Under the pieces are notes generated by a model. It was not told the origin of the DNA. It saw only the letters and a list, made by a program, of their open reading frames with translations, and made no database searches. A stretch of DNA of 64,000 nt from Rutstroemia sp. NJR-2017a BVV2 (Eukaryota; Ascomycota; Leotiomycetes; Helotiales; Rutstroemiaceae), in contig NJPS01000061.1 of NCBI GenBank assembly GCA_002946415.1, positions 593,734 through 657,733 of the forward strand, read 5' to 3'. Made by a program: the position numbers and the translations under genes. Below are positions 43,483 to 57,606 of the stretch, in pieces (the first letter of the stretch is position 1; each line of letters opens with the position of its first letter).

Positions 43483-45144
43483 CTTCGTGACTTTGCTGGT
43501 GATTCTCGTAGGAGTAACTCAAGGTTAACATAAGATAATGCTTTTCAAGATGGAGTTAGGTTGAAAGATAAGTATACAATGTGATATGTTAGAGTAAAAG
43601 GGAAAAACTGCGGATTATGGAGAAATAAATATTCAACTCCTGGGGGGTAGCTGCACATATGAGGCGCAGAGATTCAATATCCCAGATCACTTAGGTTGAT
43701 TGTCTCTTGTATATATATTTACTACCCTACAATAAGCCATACAGTTGTACAAAATCCTACATAGGAGTCTTTTTGCTGCTGCCAAGCTCGACAAAAATTG
43801 TTAGGGATCACATATACGCACAGCGTTGTGTATCTCGCATCATGGAGTAAGATATTTGTCAAAAGTACTAGGCGTATGGAAGTGCCTGCATCCAATTCGC
43901 TGTTTCTTTTCGTGCTAATAAGGACTGTTTCTATAATAGATAAAGGCCTCACACATCTCAAGGAGTAACTTACAATAAATGTGGGAACTGCCAAAAGTTG
44001 ATCGTAGTAGTGATTCGAGTTTGAAGATTTTGGTGCTTCGGGAATTCGGTGACGCCATCTACAGTCGACATACAAGAAGAGGACACTCCTAATGTATCTT
44101 CGTTCGCCCAAACAATGTAGATGGTTTGCCCTTGTCTCCAGAGTTTATGGGCAAGAGTTGCATCGTATCTTCCAAATACATTATTAACACGAGACAACGA
44201 GTTACGTTCCGCTAGAAAAGTGGAAGACCTGAGAATTCATTCATTAGGATCCTGGCCATAGAGCAGATCCTATGATGCACAATCTTCTAAACAAAAATGC
44301 CAAGCTGTGGGATATCTCACCTCGTATAGATACCGATATTCGAGGCATCCATTCTCGATTGAACGAATCTTCGTTGGGTAAGAAAGGGTGGACTGACAAT
44401 TATCATTCAATCTTTATTCCAACGCTCCATAATACCAACCTTAGATGGAGTCAATACATTTCCAGCCTTGGAACAATAAAGCCTCAGAGCAGCAGTGTAT
44501 ATATTGCTAACCGTAATGATGTCGATCGTCGTGAGAAATCAGCTTATTGTTTATACTATCTTGATCGTATAGATATTCAAACTAAAAGCGAAGTGAAGCG
44601 TAATTTTATCAAAACTTTGCTCTTCCCGTTTCTCTCACTTGGCAGAACGAAGAGCATTTCCTGGAACGATCATGATTAAGCCCTCCAGGTCCAACAACTT
44701 CAACCAACAGTGAATCGTTTGTATTCATAGCGACTGGAAAGAAGAGGCGAAAGCAAAAGATGCTAGGTAATAGGGGAAATGAAGCAATGCACAGTTATTG
44801 AGGTCGGTCAGTGGACTGGAGTAAAAGACAAGACATAAAGATAAGATTGGGCAGATATATAAAAGTGCAAGTTTTGCTTTGTGCGTTCTCTAAAAAAAAA
44901 GTGCATTGCTGACTAGAAAGCCATGTATAGGAATATAAATGTTCGCAGGTATTCGTGCATAACGGAAAACATCGATTCATTGTTAAATCCAACGATGTAC
45001 AATTCAAATTTGCAAATACTGTACTAGATATATATAAGGAAGTAAATAAATACAATGTAAAGAATAAAGCTTTAAACCTGGTTCATCTTGTGAACCCTTT
45101 CAGAGAGATACTTCTCCAGCGCCCCGCACTGGTGTTCCTGTGGC
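43483..45144. other. 1.7-kb AT-rich region without a supported gene
   Basis: A 135-codon plus-strand frame (44272-44679) and several minus-strand frames are present but show no domains, no promoter-like signals and no splice continuity. The left end is the promoter of the SAT4-type gene, the right end the 3' flank of the chitinase. Confidence 0.4.
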
Positions 45145-46528
<1,384 letters not shown>

Positions 46529-46606
46529 GGCGACTACGACAGAGCTGTAATTCTGATCAAGAAAGGTGTGGATTTGATTGTGTATCCTCTTTCGTAGAAC
46601 GAAGGA

Positions 46607-46615
46607 CTTTATATA
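46607..46615 (-). promoter_or_regulatory. TATA box of the chitinase gene
   Basis: TATATAAAG on the minus strand about 80 bp before the ATG at 46528. Confidence 0.55.
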
Positions 46616-48077
46616 CAACACAATCGAAGGGCTGATTTACTAGAGTAGCTTCACAACCACGATGAGATCAGGACTAGATGGTATGAACTGATAAAGTTCT
46701 ACTCAACGTTACCTTCACGAAATTCTCGACATCAAATTAGATCATCCACAAGATGTTGTGGGCAATACTAAGAGCTTCTCTGTTGTCACATTTGGTCCCC
46801 CTGTGTTGAAGAGAACGACGAGTAATCTCCATCTGTCCTATCATAGAAGACAGATAGTTGATACCAGTATGAGTGAGCATGCATGCGGGCACAAACAAAC
46901 TTCCACAGTCATTTAGTGTGCAAGCTCGTGGTACACATAATGAAGTTGATGAAACACAAAACCATAGAAGGGGGTCACATGTAGCATTAATCGGTCTTAT
47001 CAGAGGTGTGCTTTCGCACACGGCAAATGTCTAACATTCCCCACCATTTCGAATAACACATAGATTCATCACGGAAGTTGGAGATAGTAAAATTACTTCT
47101 AGATAGAAGTGATCTCCGGAATTCGCTGGGTAAAGGAAAACCGTTTCAGAATGCCGTTTCTGGCAGCTGTGGAAGTGAAAAGACGGCCCGTAGCGGGACG
47201 AAGCAGAGAGTAGTATGGTTTTATCCGATCGTACGGACCGCAATCTACCCAAATCTGCAGGAGCAAAGGAGTACATGCAACCTTATCAGCACTACACCAA
47301 AGAAAAAAAAAATGAAGCGCTTATTGAAGAGATGTCGAAATCTGTTAAGGGGGAAAATGCCAAGATGGCAACGTTACAGTTTCACAAGCATATGCGAATC
47401 ATGGACAGCATGAAGTACCGATGATAAAGAAACTCTTTCTGGATGTTCCATGGACCACGTGAGGTTAACAACAGAACACAAGGACTAACTTCTGGGGTTG
47501 AATATGATTGTAATATTCGGCAAGACAAGGTGCCGAGGGAGCAAGGATGAAGACCTGACCACTAAAAACACGTTTCCCATGGATTTGTGCCTTGCATGAC
47601 CAATTTACATTCAGGAACAGGAAAGTGCACGATGTCTGTTCTGCCTTGCCTACTTAGGCTAAACTCTTGAAAAAATGATACGCGCTCGATCGATTTCATG
47701 TTTGGTGAGAGGCTCTAGATGATTGGAGAACGACTTTGGTAGACAGGAGATGATCGTAGTATTTCCTGGAGTTTGGTTTGTTCCTCCCGCGGCCATTCGA
47801 TATCTCATTTTACGGTTCGCGAAGGTTATGCAAATATAGATTAGGACCGAGACCAAGATTAACTCGCGGAATCAATAGTCCTCTGTAACGTGTTGAACAG
47901 GAACGGGAAGTTCCCGATCGAGCAAAGTATGGTAGCATAAAACGGCCAGAAGGAATCAGAGCGGGTGTGCTGGTTTGCACCGGCAGACACAAAGGTCTAG
48001 TAAGCCTCCGTAGATGGACGCCAAATGGTAAAGACGTGGGTGGTATCAAAATTTACATTGCTCCCATCTTTTGCAGG
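46616..48077. other. 1.5-kb intergenic region
   Basis: Upstream region of the chitinase and 3' flank of GPI16. A Cys-containing minus-strand frame at 46737-47021 has no further support. No repeat recognised. Confidence 0.4.
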
Positions 48078-49938
48078 TTATTCCAGCTTCCCAAACTTTC
48101 CTTTCCGAGAAATCCGAACTAACATCCTTCCAAGGGCTGATTTCAGGCGTAATCGGATAGCCCTTACATCCCACTTTTCTGCTTCGTCCGCGGCAACGAA
48201 TCTCCTTACCAACAGATTAAATATACTTCCAAAAGCTAATGCCATGACAGTGCTCGTGAGTATGATGACATTGTAGGGCATGCTGAAATCAGGCGTTGGC
48301 AGTGGGAGTAGTAGACTGGTCGTCCTTATGCTGACATTTCCGATAGTGATCACAGCTGGAGCGACATCAAAGCCCCGATTAGCATCAGGTGGATATTCCG
48401 TATAACGAAGGATGGCTTTCTCGAAATCGTAAGTCAAGATGACTGTTGAATTTTGCGGTATACGAATGCGCACTTCCAACTGAGTGCCCCGTTTTCGATC
48501 GAGGGCCGGACGATAAAACATCTCCTGTATGACATCTTCATCCAAGCCATTGATCTTCGCTTTCAAGGTATGTAGATAGACCTTCATGAACCAAGGTAAG
48601 GATTCCATATATACGAAATCTACAGCGTCTGTAGCTGAAGGATTTGTGAGGATAGCCTGAACACCACCACGTTCTTGACCGTAACCGATGAAAGACCGTT
48701 CAGCATAGAGGAGAGGTTTTTCCAAGGGGGCCTTTTCCTGCAGGTCTTGTCGAGGTAGGACCATCTCAAACTCGCCCTCTTCTGGCAATTTGAAGCAACG
48801 CACGTATCCGGAAGTATCCTTGTGTTCTGTAGTACCTGCGGAAACGTACACTTCTCGTGCATGGGGAACATTTATACACACTGGATCCTCAGAATCATCG
48901 GCTAGTGGACAAGAACCTTTTAAAGAATGCCCGAAGATTTGCGATAGGCTCCAATCCTCCTCATTTGCGGCTTCATCGCGGGGAAAGCAGGTGTCCTCGG
49001 CATGGTATGGTTTCGAAGTGTCGCATTTGAGGTCTTCGTATGGTACTGGTCGAGGAATCGGGTTGTCTAAACATATTAGTTTCAATCATCCTCAGAGAAA
49101 GTAGGAGTCGAACCTCGAGGACGTTTTGATCTCTGTATATCCAAAACCATGTCGATTGTTTGCGTGATTTGGAGCTGGCAGTCCTTTGATTCTTCCGCGC
49201 AAAGAGGTTGAACGTCAATTGACATACTCTGCCATGATGCATCAAACAATTTATGACCGTCAAGTAAGCTGGATATCCCCGCCTTGCCCTTACATGGCAA
49301 CAATTTCAGGAATGGGGTCAAGTTCTCAGTGCAGACGACTTCCCTTGGCAAAGTCCCATGAAGTAAATGTAGATTCGAAAGGGTAGAGTTGGAATGGTAT
49401 CCAGCGGGCTGGAATGATAGGACTGGTCTCGTTGTTCTTGTTGAGTCAATGAAATTCAGTGAGGCGCAAAAGAGGCCAGAAAGCGCGTTGGTCAATGTTA
49501 GCCATCTACTATCGGCCCTAAAAGCAGTCAGCAAAGCTCCATAGATCGACGGTGAAAGCTATACTCCTCGTCGGTCTCTGCCTCAACCCAAGCCCAGAGT
49601 TCTACTCCAGTGCCCCCCTCCCTTGAACCTCCCCACGGTCTGGCCCCCCAATTCTCGGCATCCCATCTACCCAGACTGAACCTCAAATGTAACTCTCGTG
49701 TATTCGCATACTGTAAGATCTGCCCCAATGATCTGGGAAAGTATCTGAAATTTTGCTGCTCGAATGAGGTGACGCTAGTGTTACTCCGGAAATTGAAGGA
49801 GGCTAATAGAGAGGAGGGATGGAGGGGACGGAGGAGTAGTTGTTCATGGTAATCTGAGGAAGCTGTCGTGGACGTTGACAATATCCCCAGTATGAAGAAA
49901 AGTAGAGGAAGAATTCGAAACATGGCGACCGAGGCCAT
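48078..49938 (-). CDS. GPI16: GPI transamidase component GPI16 (PIG-T)
   Basis: Three exons: 49565-49938, 49114-49517, 48078-49066; 588 aa. The first donor is GTATAG and the second GTTCGA, both weak, but the junctions restore conserved sequence: WAWVEAETDEE|ADSRWLTLTNALSGLF and RSKRPR|DNPIPRPVPYEDLKCD. An N-terminal signal sequence (FRILPLLFFILGILSTSTTA) is followed by a lumenal domain with GGTGVELWAW, LSGLFCASLNFID and FERSFIGYGQERGG-like elements (here YAERSFIGYGQERGG). One C-terminal transmembrane segment (YNVIILTSTVMALAFGSIF, ~530-550) and a basic cytosolic tail follow. In the ER membrane it works with Gpi8, Gaa1, Gpi17 and Gab1 to attach GPI anchors. MFRILP five residues in is an alternative start. 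It is divergent from LUC7. Confidence 0.93.
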
Positions 49939-50270
49939 TGTTGAGTTACGAGATCCTCATGAGTATAAGAAGATCGATTGAGGGGGCAAGGAAGTTGAGG
50001 CCGTTTTGATATGTGGTACGAAATACTCGTGCAGGTATTATGGTATTATGGGGTAGATGCACGTCCAGTTATAGTGGCATTAGTGTCAGCCTCCCAGAAC
50101 TTAGCGTATTGTGGGTACCTCCCAGCACGGCAGCTTTGCGGTACCGCGCCTCGCCTTGTATTCGTCTTGGTAATTATTTTTTCTATCAGCCTCACAAGGT
50201 CACTCACTACCTACGCTACAACTTCACGTTCACTCTTAGTCGCAGAAGGAACTGATCGCGACGCGCAATC
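49939..50270. promoter_or_regulatory. Divergent promoter region, GPI16 / LUC7
   Basis: 332 bp between two housekeeping start codons; no clear TATA box, CT-rich leader on the LUC7 side. Confidence 0.35.
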
Positions 50271-51238
50271 ATGGCGGCGGAACAGCGGAAACTCCTTGGT
50301 AAGTACAACTTTGTTTGATTCTGTCAGAGCCTCAGAGGTGTTGCGTTTGACTTTTGCTGTTGATGCCCAAGCCATTTCACAAATTCGTAGCTAACAATGC
50401 TTTACCAACAGAACAGCTCATGGGCGCTGGTGCGTCTTCTCGTGCCGCTCAACTCTCTATCACAGATCCAAAGATTTGTCGGTCATTCCTTGTTGGTACT
50501 TGTCCTCACGACCTCTTTACAAACACCAAACAAGATCTAGGGCCATGTCCCAAGATACATTCGGAACCATTGAAGACTGAATACGAGGCCGCTGCACCAG
50601 CTCAGAGGCAGAAATGGGGGTTCGAATACGACTATATGCGGGACCTACAAAAATACATTGATGAGTGCAATCGAAGGATAGACGTGGCGCAAAGACGGTT
50701 GGAGAAGACCCCGGATGAGATTAGACAAACGAATGCTCTTTTAAAGCAGATCTCTGACCTTTCAAAATCAATTGAATCAGGGTTGCTGGAGATACAAATC
50801 CTTGGCGAACAATCAGAAGTCTCGCGCGCATACGAAGAGTTCTTCAGGATCAGACAAGCAATGCAAACGAAATCAGATAAGGAGAAGGAGTTAAAAGCAT
50901 TGTCAGACACTAGTGGGCCATCTGGACATCAGAAGTTGCAAGTATGCGATGTTTGTGGTGCTTATTTGAGTCGATTAGACAATGATAGGCGACTCGCAGA
51001 TCATTTCTATGGAAAGATGCATCTAGGTTATGCACAGATGAGGAAGACCTACGAAGCATTCCCAAAAGAGATGAAGAGGTCCAGACCCATGGTCGATGAT
51101 GGCGACCATAGTCCGGCTGCGCGTGGTTATGATGGAGGTTATGGCGATGGTGGCTACGGCAGAGGTGGTTATGGAGGACGAGGTGGAGGAAGGGGTGGTT
51201 TCAGAGGTAGAGGGAGGGGTTTTAGAGGCGGGTGGTGA
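50271..51238 (+). CDS. LUC7: LUC7-like U1 snRNP splicing factor
   Basis: Two exons: 50271-50298 and 50412-51238, 284 aa. The joined start MAAEQRKLL|EQLMGA is the LUC7 N-terminal signature, so the 28-bp first exon is needed. A CCCH-type finger follows (ICRSFLVGTCPHDLF...CPKIH, residues ~35-65), then a long coiled coil (~80-195) and a C2H2-type finger (CDVCGAYLSRLDND...DHFYGKMHLGY, ~198-228). The tail is Gly/Arg-rich (GGYGGRGGGRGGFRGRG). In yeast Luc7 stabilises the U1 snRNP-5' splice site contact. Full-length for the family. Confidence 0.95.
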
Positions 51239-52218
51239 TGGAACGCAGCAGCATCATGATGAACGTCGAGGTGAATGGGACATTCCAGGCGCTTATGGAT
51301 TATTCAATTGGAGTTCTGGTCGGGATTACATACTGGATTTACTGCTGCAATTCAACTCAATGAGGCGAAGAAATGTCCACATCAAGATCGGCACGTCACC
51401 CCAACGTATTGTAAAGGTCTGCCTTTGCGATCAATCAGTGCTTGCTTCTCCTCGCAGTCTGATAATATACGGCGGTTCTCGGGGCTCATTGAACTGCTCG
51501 ATATTCGTTTTATTCCACGCCCCACTATTACCTTGCTAGCCTGGACTAGATCATTTGATTGGAGTCTTCCCACCATGACAGTTAGACTTCGGTGAGTGAC
51601 ACGCATTTCTTTGTGACTTAAACTTAGCTAAAAGAAATATTAAGTAGTCAAAATCATTATGCGATGCGCAAAGCAACGCGTATCAGCTCCCAAAACTGTT
51701 CGAGCTTATGTGACATCATCCCCTTGTCTGAAATTTTGCAGTTTTGTGGAACGGGGACACACTGCTCTATCTGCAATGCAGCTCGGTTCTCTCATCTGTA
51801 ATTGAATTGATGTTGCTGGATTCTACTTCGCAGCTGAGCACCGACACTAGTGTGTCATTCACTAAATGCATGTGCCCGTTCTACGTGAGCGTGAGCGTGG
51901 TGTGGTCAAGACTTCCAGATCTCGGACTCGGTCGTAATTTGAGAATGCGACAACGTCGAACTTTTACCGAGCACCTCCTTGCATTGTGGCTGAAATCCCT
52001 GAAACGGAAAACAGGATTTCCAGATAGACTCAACCTCAACTAGCACGGCCACGCCCACTTACGTCATGACTTTCTCGTCCCTCTCTTCTGCTATTTTAGA
52101 TGGGCTGGACCTTCGTTAGAGAGCTTCCTAAATCTGTTCTACCATCAACCAAATAACAAATCACTTTAACAAGTTATTTTCGATATCCTAACGCGCATCT
52201 GACACTTTACCAATCGCC
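51239..52218. other. Intergenic region, about 1 kb
   Basis: No gene supported. Left part is the LUC7 3' UTR; the right ~150 bp should be the promoter and leader of the small glycine-repeat gene. Confidence 0.45.
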
Positions 52219-52876
52219 ATGGACACGTCCAAGACTGCAAACAAAGCCTCCGAACACACTGAGGAGCAAAAGAAACATATCTACGACAATCTGCCCGAGG
52301 ACCAAAGGCAAAAGCAAACATACACGGAATGGGCGAAGGAAGTTTACAATGATCAATATGAGAAATGGATGCCTTGGTTGGAGGATCAATATTTGAAGTG
52401 GTTCGGAAAGGGAGACAATAAGGCATCCTATGCCACGAAGGGTCACTCTACCACCATCCTTAAATTTGGACCTGACACTAACCAAAGAGCTAGACACCCT
52501 TGATAAGACGAAAGTTAGTGGGATTTCCCAAGTTGACCAGATACAAGGCGATGTGAATAACCTGATTGGCAACCAATTGGGCGAGAACGGTTTTCTTGCT
52601 CCAATCGGGAACATGGCCGGGAAGGAGGGTATCAACAGAGTGGAGCGTGGTGGGAAAGATGAAGATGGCACATATGGGGGGCCGGCCTCTTCATATACAG
52701 ACCCCATGATTAAGAATGCCAAAGGTGCAGGAGAGGGTATTGTTGGCGGGGCACAGAATGCAGGTGAAGGTATCGTCGGTGGCGCACAAAGTGCTGGTTC
52801 AACATTAGGTGATGGTGTCAAGAGCGCAGGCGGTATGGTTGGTGGTATGTTCGGCGGTAAGGAGAAGACAAAGTGA
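52219..52876 (+). CDS. Small hydrophilic protein with glycine-rich 11-residue repeats, unknown function
   Basis: Two exons: 52219-52441 and 52488-52876, 203 aa. The donor is the weak GTCACT and the acceptor CAAAG, but without this join both frames terminate; joined it reads ASYATK|ELDTLDKTKV. The N-terminal half is helical and acidic/aromatic (YNDQYEKWMPWLEDQYLKWF). The C-terminal ~55 residues repeat GEGIVGGAQNA / GEGIVGGAQSA and related Gly-Ala-Val units, giving a possible amphipathic 11-mer helix reminiscent of LEA or synuclein-type lipid-binding repeats. No signal peptide. I cannot name the family; a stress or membrane-surface role is speculation. Confidence 0.7.
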
Positions 52877-53341
52877 AGCTGTTGGCGAATAGATTTCCCC
52901 TTTACGATATACTCTGGTGGTGCTGATGGGCGTCTGGATATTCTTTGGTTAGATTCGCAATTATACCCTCCTTGAATTACAATGCAAGGCAATCTTACTT
53001 CCTACTATTCAGCTTGCATTGTCAAAGCCATTTTGTAGGACGATTATATGCGTTTGAGCCCCTAGCGATACAGGAGGTGACTTGCCTGTTCTTGCAACAT
53101 GTACCATGAGCCCTCAAGCTCTAATCATAAAATCAACTGTGACTATATGACTAATTATTTGGTTCTATTTTTAAGAAGTTGACTGCCTCTGAACGGTCTT
53201 ATCAATACTACTGGCGGTCATTCTATTAGGCTTTCATAGATGGAAATCGGCTTCGGAGTGAGGTTAGTCCATCAACTATCGCGCCAGCATCTACGTATTA
53301 TACATGAAACCAGGGAGGCGAATATCTTCAATATTTGACCT
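52877..53341. other. Convergent intergenic region
   Basis: Between 3' ends of the glycine-repeat gene and the MFS gene; nothing further recognised. Confidence 0.45.
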
Positions 53342-54851
53342 TTAAAATCGAACCAACAACTTCCAGCCTGTCCGTCTGATTCTTGCAGCAAATACAAATG
53401 TTGTTCCAACGATGCAAAACACCCCAGAAAATACTTTCAGACCGTCCCAGCCGCCTGCATCATCGAGAATGGCACCATTGATAGGATTTGTCGTCAATCC
53501 ACCGACTGCAGCAACAAAGATAACAATGCCCGTGCGAAACCCGAGCTCCTTCATCGGTGAAATCTGCATGACTAATGGGGTGATTAGAGAAACATAAGCA
53601 CCGGAAAAGAAGCCGAATAAAATAGCAAAAGCGATGAGTGCTGCGTTGCTTGAACCAGGAAGCCAGAGAGCAAGAATCCATATGCCGGAAAGGTAGCAGA
53701 CGACAATAAAGATATTGTATCTGCCGATTTTATCGCCTAAGAAGCCCGCAAGCAGACGTCCAAATAACGATCCGGCATTTAAGATAGGCAAAAGATATTG
53801 TGCAAGATTGGCATTCATACCCGCCCTCAAAGCTTGGACGGGAAGGTAATTGATGGGGACGAAGAAGCCGTAGCTGAAAAAGAAGAACCCAGCTGTTATG
53901 AGGAGGAATGGTGGCTCGGTCAGAGGCTTGACAAGTTGCGCGCTGGTGATCTTGTGAGGATGTGCGGGGTAGAAGGCTCGGATCGTGAGATTCGCGATGA
54001 TTAACAAGAAGAGCATAAGAAATGCGCAGATACGCATCGCCCATCCAAAGCCAACCTCGGTGATGAGATGGGAGACCAGTATTGGGAAGATGATTCCGCC
54101 AATACTGGAACCGGTAAATAGAATGCCTAGTGCTGCACCACGTTTCTCATTGAACCACCCGGCGACGCAAGTTACGGCTAGGCAAGTTAGCATTTATCTA
54201 ACAATGTGTGGAAGACTTGACACACACCAGGTTGGAAAATTGACGCGACACCAATGGGAGAGCATACACCTTGTGCGAGAAGGATCTGGTAATACTCTGT
54301 ACCAAGACTAGCCATCATTATGCCGAAGATATGAAGAAAAGTACCAACAATTAGCAGCCATCGTGGACCATAATGATCATAGATTGCTCCAACGAAGGGC
54401 CCCTTGAAGTACTTAGCAGGTATTCTCTAGTGGAATATATACACAACTTACTAAACCCATAGTGAAGAAAATTTGTAGTGATGGAATCCACGAGATGGTA
54501 CTAGGAGAGTAGCCTTTGAGCAACTCATTTTGGTAATATTCTTGGAAGACCCCGATGCCTACAAGATTTGTCAGTGAAGCACTTTGTTCAATATTAAAGC
54601 TCTGTTTCATAAGACTTACTATTGAGCCAGCCGAAACTGCAAAACGAAGTACACCAAGCTCCCAAGACCACAAGCCAAGCAATCGTTCCTCCATCCGGAG
54701 GACTGTTAGCTTGAGGGAGCTGAATTGATTTCTCGATATCATTTCCAAGTAATGTAGACGGAGGGTTGGATGCGTCGATTTGTGTTCCAGGATCCTGGAC
54801 TTTTATATTGTCGTTGCTCGTCGACGATACGGGCCGACTGGTGCTTGACAT
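53342..54851 (-). CDS. MFS transporter, monocarboxylate (MCT)-like, 449 aa
   Basis: Four exons: 54620-54851, 54452-54558, 54228-54402, 53342-54177. The last acceptor (CCTAG|CC) is preceded by an ideal TGCTAAC branch site and gives IFQP|AVTCVAGWFNEKRGAALG. An apparent start ATG at 54193 lies inside this intron. The acidic/Ser-rich cytosolic N-terminus ends in PPDGGTIAWLVVLGAW, the PDGG-x-G-W-x-V motif of fungal MCT-like permeases. GVFQEYYQNELL, FFTMGL|GPFVGAIYDHYGPRW and GRLLAGFLGDKIGRYN are the other MFS signature loops. About 12 hydrophobic segments. Likely a plasma-membrane importer or exporter of a small organic acid. It is divergent from a Zn2Cys6 regulator. Confidence 0.9.
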
Positions 54852-55472
54852 GGTGAACGATCGATAAAACGAGTAAGACAGAAACAAGGCTGTCCAGAGA
54901 ACTTAAGCAGTTGAAATTTGGTGCACCTCATCATGTTGAAGTTTCCATTCTTCTGCTTATATATGTGCAGTTGTGAGAGATCCAAGGATGGCTGGATAAG
55001 ACCGTTCGGAACCCAAGAAGCCATTCTTGTTACCAATCCACGCATCTTCCATGTCTCCGCACTTGATTTGATAGTATTTCACTATCACCGATATTGTCGT
55101 ATCATCGGTGTTTTTTAATATTTTTAACAGTCACAAATTGGCTTTCGGGCTCGGTCGTAAAATAGGTGAAAGAGCGGCCGAGGAGGATCACATGATCGTG
55201 GTTCCCGGCCCCGGTGCAGAAATAACAGACCGACAACACGAGAAATAATACAAGATCTTGCATATTTTAGGAAATGTTTTCGACAACAGTAATCAACTAC
55301 AACGCATTCCCCAACTTATACTCCCGTATCGGCTTGTCTCTAATCTGGAGAGCCCGGCCTCAAGTTATTCCAAATTCCCGCCACTTATTGCGACTTTCCC
55401 CCTCATCTATAGTCAATATTGGCTGAGCTAGGCAAAATATCACGATATTACCTGCACCATATTCTTGATGCG
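54852..55472. promoter_or_regulatory. Divergent promoter region, MFS transporter / Zn2Cys6 regulator
   Basis: Contains a perfect inverted repeat CACCGAT-N11-ATCGGTG (55086-55110) that includes CCG and CGG triplets facing each other, and a CGGCCG palindrome (55175-55180). Such triplet pairs are the usual targets of Zn2Cys6 dimers. Binding by the adjacent regulator is inferred. Confidence 0.4.
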
Positions 55473-57606
55473 ATGGACGAACAACCAATGACAGCTCCTG
55501 CCAGCTCGACCTTCCCTTCCGATTTCACATCACATCCCCAGTCTCAGCATAATCAGCCGCAGGTCTCAAGTCGCTCGTGTCATGCTTGCCATGCCAAAAA
55601 GATTCGGTGCGACAAACATGAACCATGCTCGGCTTGCAAGAGAAATGGGAAGCAGTGTATATACCCGCCACGAGGCCCTAGGAAAAGACGGCCGAAGAAG
55701 ACAATTATGGCTGAAATGGCGGCTCGGATCTCGGACTTGGAACGATCTCTAGCCAAGACCAAAGAAGAGAACAGCAAAGAGTCTCCAAGCTCAGCCTCAG
55801 TCTCGTCACCCGGAACTACAACAAACATGCCCCTTACCTCGTTGGATGCTGTTGATCTGAGTAGTTCAAGCAGGCCAAGCGACGATATTTTGATTGAGAA
55901 AGGATCTTCCAGCCAATACTTTAACGAAATCATCCTGTCAAAAGCCATTGAAGGTGTATGTATAGTCTTTTCAATGCAAATTTAGCTAATCCGAATTACA
56001 GGAGCAGAGCGTGGAATCTGTTCTAAAATTTTCCCGAAAAGAGCATCTAAACCAGCCAGCATGTTCCCCCTTTAATGCATTGGGGATCCTTTCCTGCCCA
56101 TCTTCATCAAATTTACCCAGTACCCTTCATCCGCCCAAACACCTTGCGGTTCGGTTGTGGAGGATTTATGTGGATAATGTCGAGGGATGGATGGGATTGA
56201 AGGTATTGCATATTCCTACAGACGAGGTTAAAGTGTATTCAACCATCGATGATCCATCGTCAGCACCACCACAATCTCTCGCTTTCAATTTCGCCATCTA
56301 TTTTGCTGCAATTATTTCCATGGATGATTCAGAGGCATTTTCAATATTGGGAATGGAAAAGACCACGCTCTTAGTTCAGATGAAGGATGGTCTTGAGCAA
56401 TCATTTGCCCATGGAGATTTTTTGAACCATCCGACGATTGTTGGACTTCATGCTCTTGCTATTTACTTGGTGGGTTTCGTTGACATCGAGGGTGCGGAGA
56501 TCGAAAGCTAACGTATATAGTCGGCCCTTCGTGTTCACAATCATGGAAAAGGCATATGGATCCTGGACGGTCTTGCCATCAGAATAGCCCAATCATTAGG
56601 CCTTCATTGTGATGGAAAAAGACTCGGATTGTCTTGCTTCCAAGCAGAGATTCGTCGCCGACTCTGGTGGCACTTGATTAGTCGTGATGGAAGAGCTGGG
56701 GAGGATTATGGGCTGGAAGATACAAACAGTTTATTAATATCCTCAGAAGTTTCCTTACCAGCTAATATCGATGACACGGAAATCTATCCGGATATGCAGC
56801 AAGCACCAGTGTCCAAGAAAGAATGGACTCCGATGACTTTCACGCTGATCAATATCGAACTAACAAAATCGATGAAGAAGTTAGCATACATAGCCAAAAA
56901 CATGTCGCCTCCAACAGAAGAATCGAGATTACAGGTCATTAGGGAAGCAAAGAGGTTTGTCAATCAGTACTTAGTCTTCTTCAATCCTGTTATACCTCAG
57001 CATCGTCAGACCCTCTACTGCTCCCAGTTTCTACTGAAAAAAGTCGATTTCATCACAAGAATACAATGGATTATACGACAAGGACCGGGGTCACAGGCAA
57101 ATTTCGCTACCGAGAAGAACATTTCTGAAGCCTTAGAGATATTAAAACCAGGTTTCAACAGAGAAGATGATTTGTTATATCAATTTGCCTGGGCTAGAAA
57201 AGCTTACCCACAATATCATGCTGCGATGTATGTTTTGTGGCACTTATTTTTGAAGCCTGATGACCCAAGAAGTGATGAAGCTTGGGAAGCGATGGAGTCC
57301 TTGTTTTCCAATGAGTTACGTGACGAGTGGAATCTGACTTCGGGATGCAAAACAGCAGCATTATGGGCTCTTCGTGCGAAAGCCTTGTCAGTCAGGTCAA
57401 CTATGGGCAAGAGAGGGCAAGATGGGCATAATATCACAAGTATAAGAGTATTATCTGCACAAGAGTCGACGGGGCAGACGGGCACCCATTTGAATATAAC
57501 TGAAAACAACGACCCAACTATTGAGGTTGCTATAGCAGAGTGGCCAGATTGGGACGTGTTAGCCCATGGGTTTCAATTCGATAATCCGGATATCTTATGG
57601 CAATGA
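55473..57606 (+). CDS. Zn2Cys6 transcription factor with fungal-specific TF domain, 678 aa
   Basis: Three exons: 55473-55955, 56002-56469, 56521-57606, all phase 0 (donors GTATGT and GTGGGT). The frame is open further upstream, but only to a TTG; the first ATG, MDEQPMTAP, is used. Zinc cluster at residues ~36-63: SCHACHAKKIRCDKHEPCSACKRNGKQC, then PPRGPRKRRPKK and a short coiled-coil linker (ISDLERSLAKTKEEN). The middle homology region has the hallmark IRIAQSLGLHCDG and AEIRRRLWWHLISRDGRAGEDYG. The divergent transporter and the convergent hydrolase next to it suggest it is a local regulator. Confidence 0.93.

Noticed and set aside
44272..44679. 135-codon plus-strand ORF in an AT-rich spacer
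   Set aside because: No domain, no promoter signal and composition no better than chance for this stretch.
46737..47021. Cys-containing 94-codon minus-strand ORF upstream of the chitinase
   Set aside because: No signal peptide, no regular cysteine pattern and no splice partner, so not a supported secreted protein.
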